This document shows positions 60,611 to 64,000 of a DNA stretch of 64,000 bases, in pieces. The DNA is taken from positions 613,536,755 to 613,600,754 of the forward strand of contig NC_081409.1 in NCBI RefSeq assembly GCF_030272615.1, written 5' to 3'. Each line of letters begins with the position of its first letter. The stretch's first letter is position 1. Made by a program: the position numbers and the translations under genes. This stretch comes from Cryptomeria japonica (Eukaryota > Streptophyta > Pinopsida > Cupressales > Cupressaceae). The notes under the pieces are model-generated. The model was given only the letters and a program-made list of their open reading frames with translations. It made no database searches and was not told the DNA's origin.

Positions 60611-62539
60611 TCATACCATCAATCTAGACACCGTTTCATCTCATCTCCAGTAATAGTACCACAAACAGTCAATAATTCCTAAACCTTTATGTGTTTGTCT
60701 TCCTCAATAACATACAATATCCTAGCATCTAATTTATTATAAAAAATTTGTCGGTATTTGCTTCTCAATCTCAAGTAAAGATATTTTATATACGTCTAAG
60801 TATAACAAAATTGATTCCTCTATCTCCTTTTTCTCTTTATTATCCATATCGACATAATAATGTTGTATGTTACTCAAAATGCCATACTTTGTAATTTGAT
60901 CAATTAATTCTACAAGAGAAAGAGAACCAATAACCTTAACACTTTTACCAGATTCAAGAGTTTTATCTAGATCCAATTTCTTCTTCTTACCAGGAGTGGG
61001 AGAAGACTCCTTGACCAATTTTATTTTCTCAGTAGGCTTCCTCTCCTTCAAAATTTTCTTCTGAGCTGTCAGAGGAGTGACTTTGGTTTCCTGTAGCTTC
61101 CCTTCCTTATTCTCCTTCCTTTGAATCATCATGTAGATTTTAGGAATCTTCAGGGTTTCTTTCTTAGTCTCAGAACCATATACAATAGGAGCAATAAAGG
61201 TCTATGGTTTCTTCCTCTTCGATATACCCTTGTCGATTCCTACTTTTAGAGAAGCCTATATAGTTGTCGGAAGAGATGTCTCTACTAAACCAGTGATTTG
61301 TTTGATCTTAGAGGAATTTTTTGGGATATCCTGTCCAACCTTCTTTATTTGGCCTTCCCTTTTCTTCTTACTGAAACCTATCTTCACTTCAGATTCCTTC
61401 TGCTTTGTAGTTCTAAAATTTTTCTCCTTCTCATCAACCGGGGCATCTATAAGCATCTTGGCATAAAGATCCAAGATCTATGCATCAACCTCATAGCCCA
61501 TTTCAGTAACCCAAATAGTTCTAGGTTGCACTACTTCCATTAAGGTTTCATCTTTCTTGACCATAAAGCATATGTCGGTAGAATATTTATCAACTATATG
61601 CTTAGGTATCCTTTCCCTCTTCTTCATTTCTTTCTGAAATGCTTTGAAATAACCCCACATAATGGAGTCTTTGTCCTATCCCAAATTCCTCAAGACATCC
61701 TTAATTTATTTTCCTACTAGTATATCAAAGGCCCATTTCCTCTTACTGGATCCTGGTGTCTCATTTAAAAAGAAAAGCATTAAACAAACAATGAGATTCC
61801 CATACCGGAATGTACCTTTTTTTCTCCCTTAATCTTTCCCAAATTTGAAATAAATTCATCTCACATCCACTAACATAGATCACATTTCATATTTTCCTTG
61901 ACCATCTTGTTTGCACTGTAGATATAGGAACTGGAAATAGAGTTCAACCTGTTGGATTGAGTTAAATTGTATCTAATTACCATACTTGCAAATTGAACAT
62001 CTTTTTCCCTGACGGTACTAATCTACATCGATTGGTTGTCAAAGGTGCAACTAGTTAGCTTGTTCACTTCATTGTTTGGAATCTTCCTCCTTCTTGGTGT
62101 ATGTCCAACCTGGAGTAAATAAGTGATAGCACAAATCACCTCCTTGGTGATTTTGTAGGTTCGATCAAGCCACATGAACTCAGCCTAGCACGTACCGAAT
62201 CATCTCATCCTCAAACTCGGGAATCTCTAGAATATTGGTGAAACCCTAATCCTTCAGAATTTGAAATTTTGGTTTGATCAATCCATCCTTGTTCAGTAAA
62301 GTGGACAAGTACATTGATTTAATCTCTTATGATCCCAAATCCTCTAGAGTACAGTGAATATATGCTCTCACATCTTCCACATAGAGAACTCCATCAGGAA
62401 CCCTAGAAAATGTGTCGATTGATTCATTGACCTTTGCAATTTGAGGGAATTACTTGAATTCTAGATGTGAATGATCCTTAATGTACACCACAATAGGGGT
62501 AGCCACATTTGCCAGATTAGGAGCAGATCCAGAAGCCAT
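60611..62539 (-). pseudogene. Unknown ORF, N-terminal and central part, interrupted by the chimera
   Basis: It starts at ATG 62539 (MASGSAPNLANVATPIVVY). Recognisable coding continues with DGVLYVEDVRAYIHCTLEDL, PKFQILKD, LEIPEFEDEMIRYVLG and VVQPRTIWVTEMGYEVDA. A Lys-rich stretch follows (61470-61000; GKKKKLDLDK), then SLVELIDQITKYGILSN and DARILYVIEEDKHIK, ending in KRCLD-stop-WYDE at the copia LTR edge. Several stops and at least two frameshifts occur (near 62165 and 60739). I do not recognise the family. It follows a copia gag in the same orientation, so it may be an extra ORF of that element or a captured gene. The proposed C-terminus is at 12341-12097. Confidence 0.55.
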
Positions 62540-62918
62540 TTAGATTTTAGAAAAGTAGCGTGAAAAACAAAAAAAATACCACTCAACCTAAGCCAATGAA
62601 AACCTTGAAAATCCACTCAAAAAATACTGGAAATTGCTGGAAAATGCCCTTAATTGCCTTGATCATCTTAAACCCACTCTTCTTCGCTCTTAGTGTTGTG
62701 TGATAAAAAATGAAGCAACTTATCCTTTTTAATTTATGAAACCCTAATTTCTCATTGACGTTAATGCATGCTGACATATCATACCGGATTCAAATCCACT
62801 ATCTCAGCACCAGTTATCCTCCAAACTGACTTCACCAAGATCTAAAACAAGCTTTGAGACTTCTACCGGGGGTACTGCAGAATCCTTCATTAATTTGCCT
62901 CCACCTAAGGCTAATGCC
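62540..62918 (-). other. Spacer between gag and the unknown ORF
   Basis: About 380 bp with stops in all minus-strand frames. AT-rich near the ORF start. No LTR ends, intron signals or promoter were recognised with confidence. Confidence 0.4.
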
Positions 62919-64000
62919 TTAGTTACCAGATGTGTTTTCTGTCGGTGTAGGAACATTCTGCTTTGTCGGTTGAATAACCAGTGAATTTTCTTCTATCAAT
63001 TGATCATCAGAATTCCTAACCTATTGTTTAGCATGAGCTTGTTGGATTTCATCAACCTTTTTCTTTCCCTTCTCATTGGATGTGTCATTCCCTTCGAGTG
63101 TATTCTTGCTTCTGCAATACTTAGCAATGTGTCATATTTTGTTGCATGCATAATAAGTAACATTGTTCTTCCGAATTGCCTTATTGAGTCCTTTACCATT
63201 CCTTGACCTACAATGATTATCCATATGTCCAAAATTTCCACATGCATGACATCTCACATTCATTCTACAATCTTTTGTCCTATGACCATACTTCTTATAA
63301 TTTGAACCCTGATCGGGAACTGCATTATGATTTTGACTTTCACTATTCCTGCATTGACTTGCTCTATGACCAAACTTATTACAAACAAAGTATCTACCAT
63401 TAAATTTGTATACATTGGGTTGCCTTACCAATGATCTTTGATTCCAGTTCTTTGGTAGATTCCCCTGATTTGCAGTACCAGTTTCTCCATTCTTAAATCT
63501 AGGACCTCTAGTGTCTCTTTGATCCTTCAATAATTCATCAAGCCTTGCAGAACTGACCCTGAACTTTTCTTTATATTCATTTGCAGTATCCAGATCACTT
63601 CTTAGGATTATCACCATTTTTTCCAAGTCTTTCTCATTGTTTTGTGGTTTCACCAGTTTAGCTCTCAACACATCATTCTCATGCACTAGCCTAATACATT
63701 CATCATATTTGTCTTTTAGAGATATAGTAAGATTTTCTTCAATCTTCTTCTGGTCTTCAATTTCCTTGGACATCCTCATGGTCATGGCTTACATTTCGTT
63801 CTTCATGACATTATTCTCTTGACTCAACTTTTGACATAATTTCTTAAGGGCATTCTTCTCTTCAAGATCAAATTTTTGTAAGATTTCCTTCCTTTTAGCT
63901 TGAGCAGATGATAACCTCTCCTATAGGGAAAGGATGAATTCCTTTGCAGAATTGAACTCATCTTGCAGCTTCAAGTTCTTCAACCTTTCAACATCATAGT
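62919..64000 (-). pseudogene. gag: Ty1/copia-type gag, C-terminal part, N-terminus beyond window
   Basis: The frame enters from 64000 with a coiled-coil region (KFDLEEKNALKKLCQKLSQ, then KDKYDECIRLVHENDVLRAKL). It continues into at least four zinc knuckles between about 63420 and 63110. One is intact (CHACGNFGHMDNHC). Others have lost a Cys, for example YFVCNKFGHRASQC and YYACNKIGHIAKYC, where Tyr sits at the first Cys (TGY to TAY, a G-to-A change). Stops occur near 63790 and 63030, and the frame ends at TAA 62919-62921 after PTENTSGN. The architecture parallels the left gag (1-2230) but the sequence differs clearly. No protease or pol follows; an unknown ORF does, so this may be a non-autonomous gag-only element. 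Confidence 0.75.

Noticed and set aside
1-64000. CRISPR arrays, bacterial operons, rRNA genes
   Set aside because: None was found; the tandem arrays present have no spacer-repeat organisation, and the content is that of a plant nuclear genome.

Overview
The window looks like a piece of a large, repeat-dominated seed-plant genome. The best guess is a gymnosperm, probably a conifer. That guess rests on nested LTR retrotransposons, Ty1/copia gag proteins with several zinc knuckles, very long Tat-type Ty3/gypsy elements and AT-rich spacers; no host gene is present to fix the species. I find no intact cellular gene. Almost everything recognisable is a retrotransposon broken by stop codons and frameshifts.

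Layout. (1) 1-3823, minus strand: the 5' end of a Ty1/copia element (gag, primer site, 5' LTR). (2) 3824-11415: AT-rich intergenic DNA with a tRNA-derived SINE, a TA/TG microsatellite and a short tandem duplication. (3) 11416-12111: a ~195-bp tandem repeat. (4) 12097-12341 and 60611-62539, minus strand: apparently two halves of one unknown ORF, followed rightward by a copia-type gag (62919-64000). (5) Between the halves lies a plus-strand chimera: a Ty3/gypsy LTR, gag and protease (12342-14650) joined directly to a Ty1/copia protease, integrase, RT, RNase H and 3' LTR (14660-18883, resuming 59992-60610). (6) Inside that copia LTR sits element A, a Tat-type gypsy on the minus strand (18884-59986), flanked by CTATC duplications. 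(7) Element A is split by two younger insertions: element C, another Tat-type gypsy (26092-41049, GTTCC duplications), and element B, a non-autonomous plus-strand element with ~3.86-kb LTRs (45327-55554, GCCCA duplications).

The nesting order is: unknown ORF, then chimera, then A, then B and C independently. I read the three target-site duplications directly, and removing B and C rejoins the A coding sequence.

The most interesting content is an antisense gene carried by both Tat elements between integrase and the 3' LTR. It encodes a plant mobile domain (PMD) protein on the plus strand. In both copies it has a TATA box about 100 bp before a short first exon, a phase-0 intron and a second exon, so it looks like a spliced cargo gene with its own promoter. 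Other points of interest are the gypsy-copia chimera with two tandem proteases, and element B, which has an unrecognised acidic ORF plus a coding-like segment inside each LTR.
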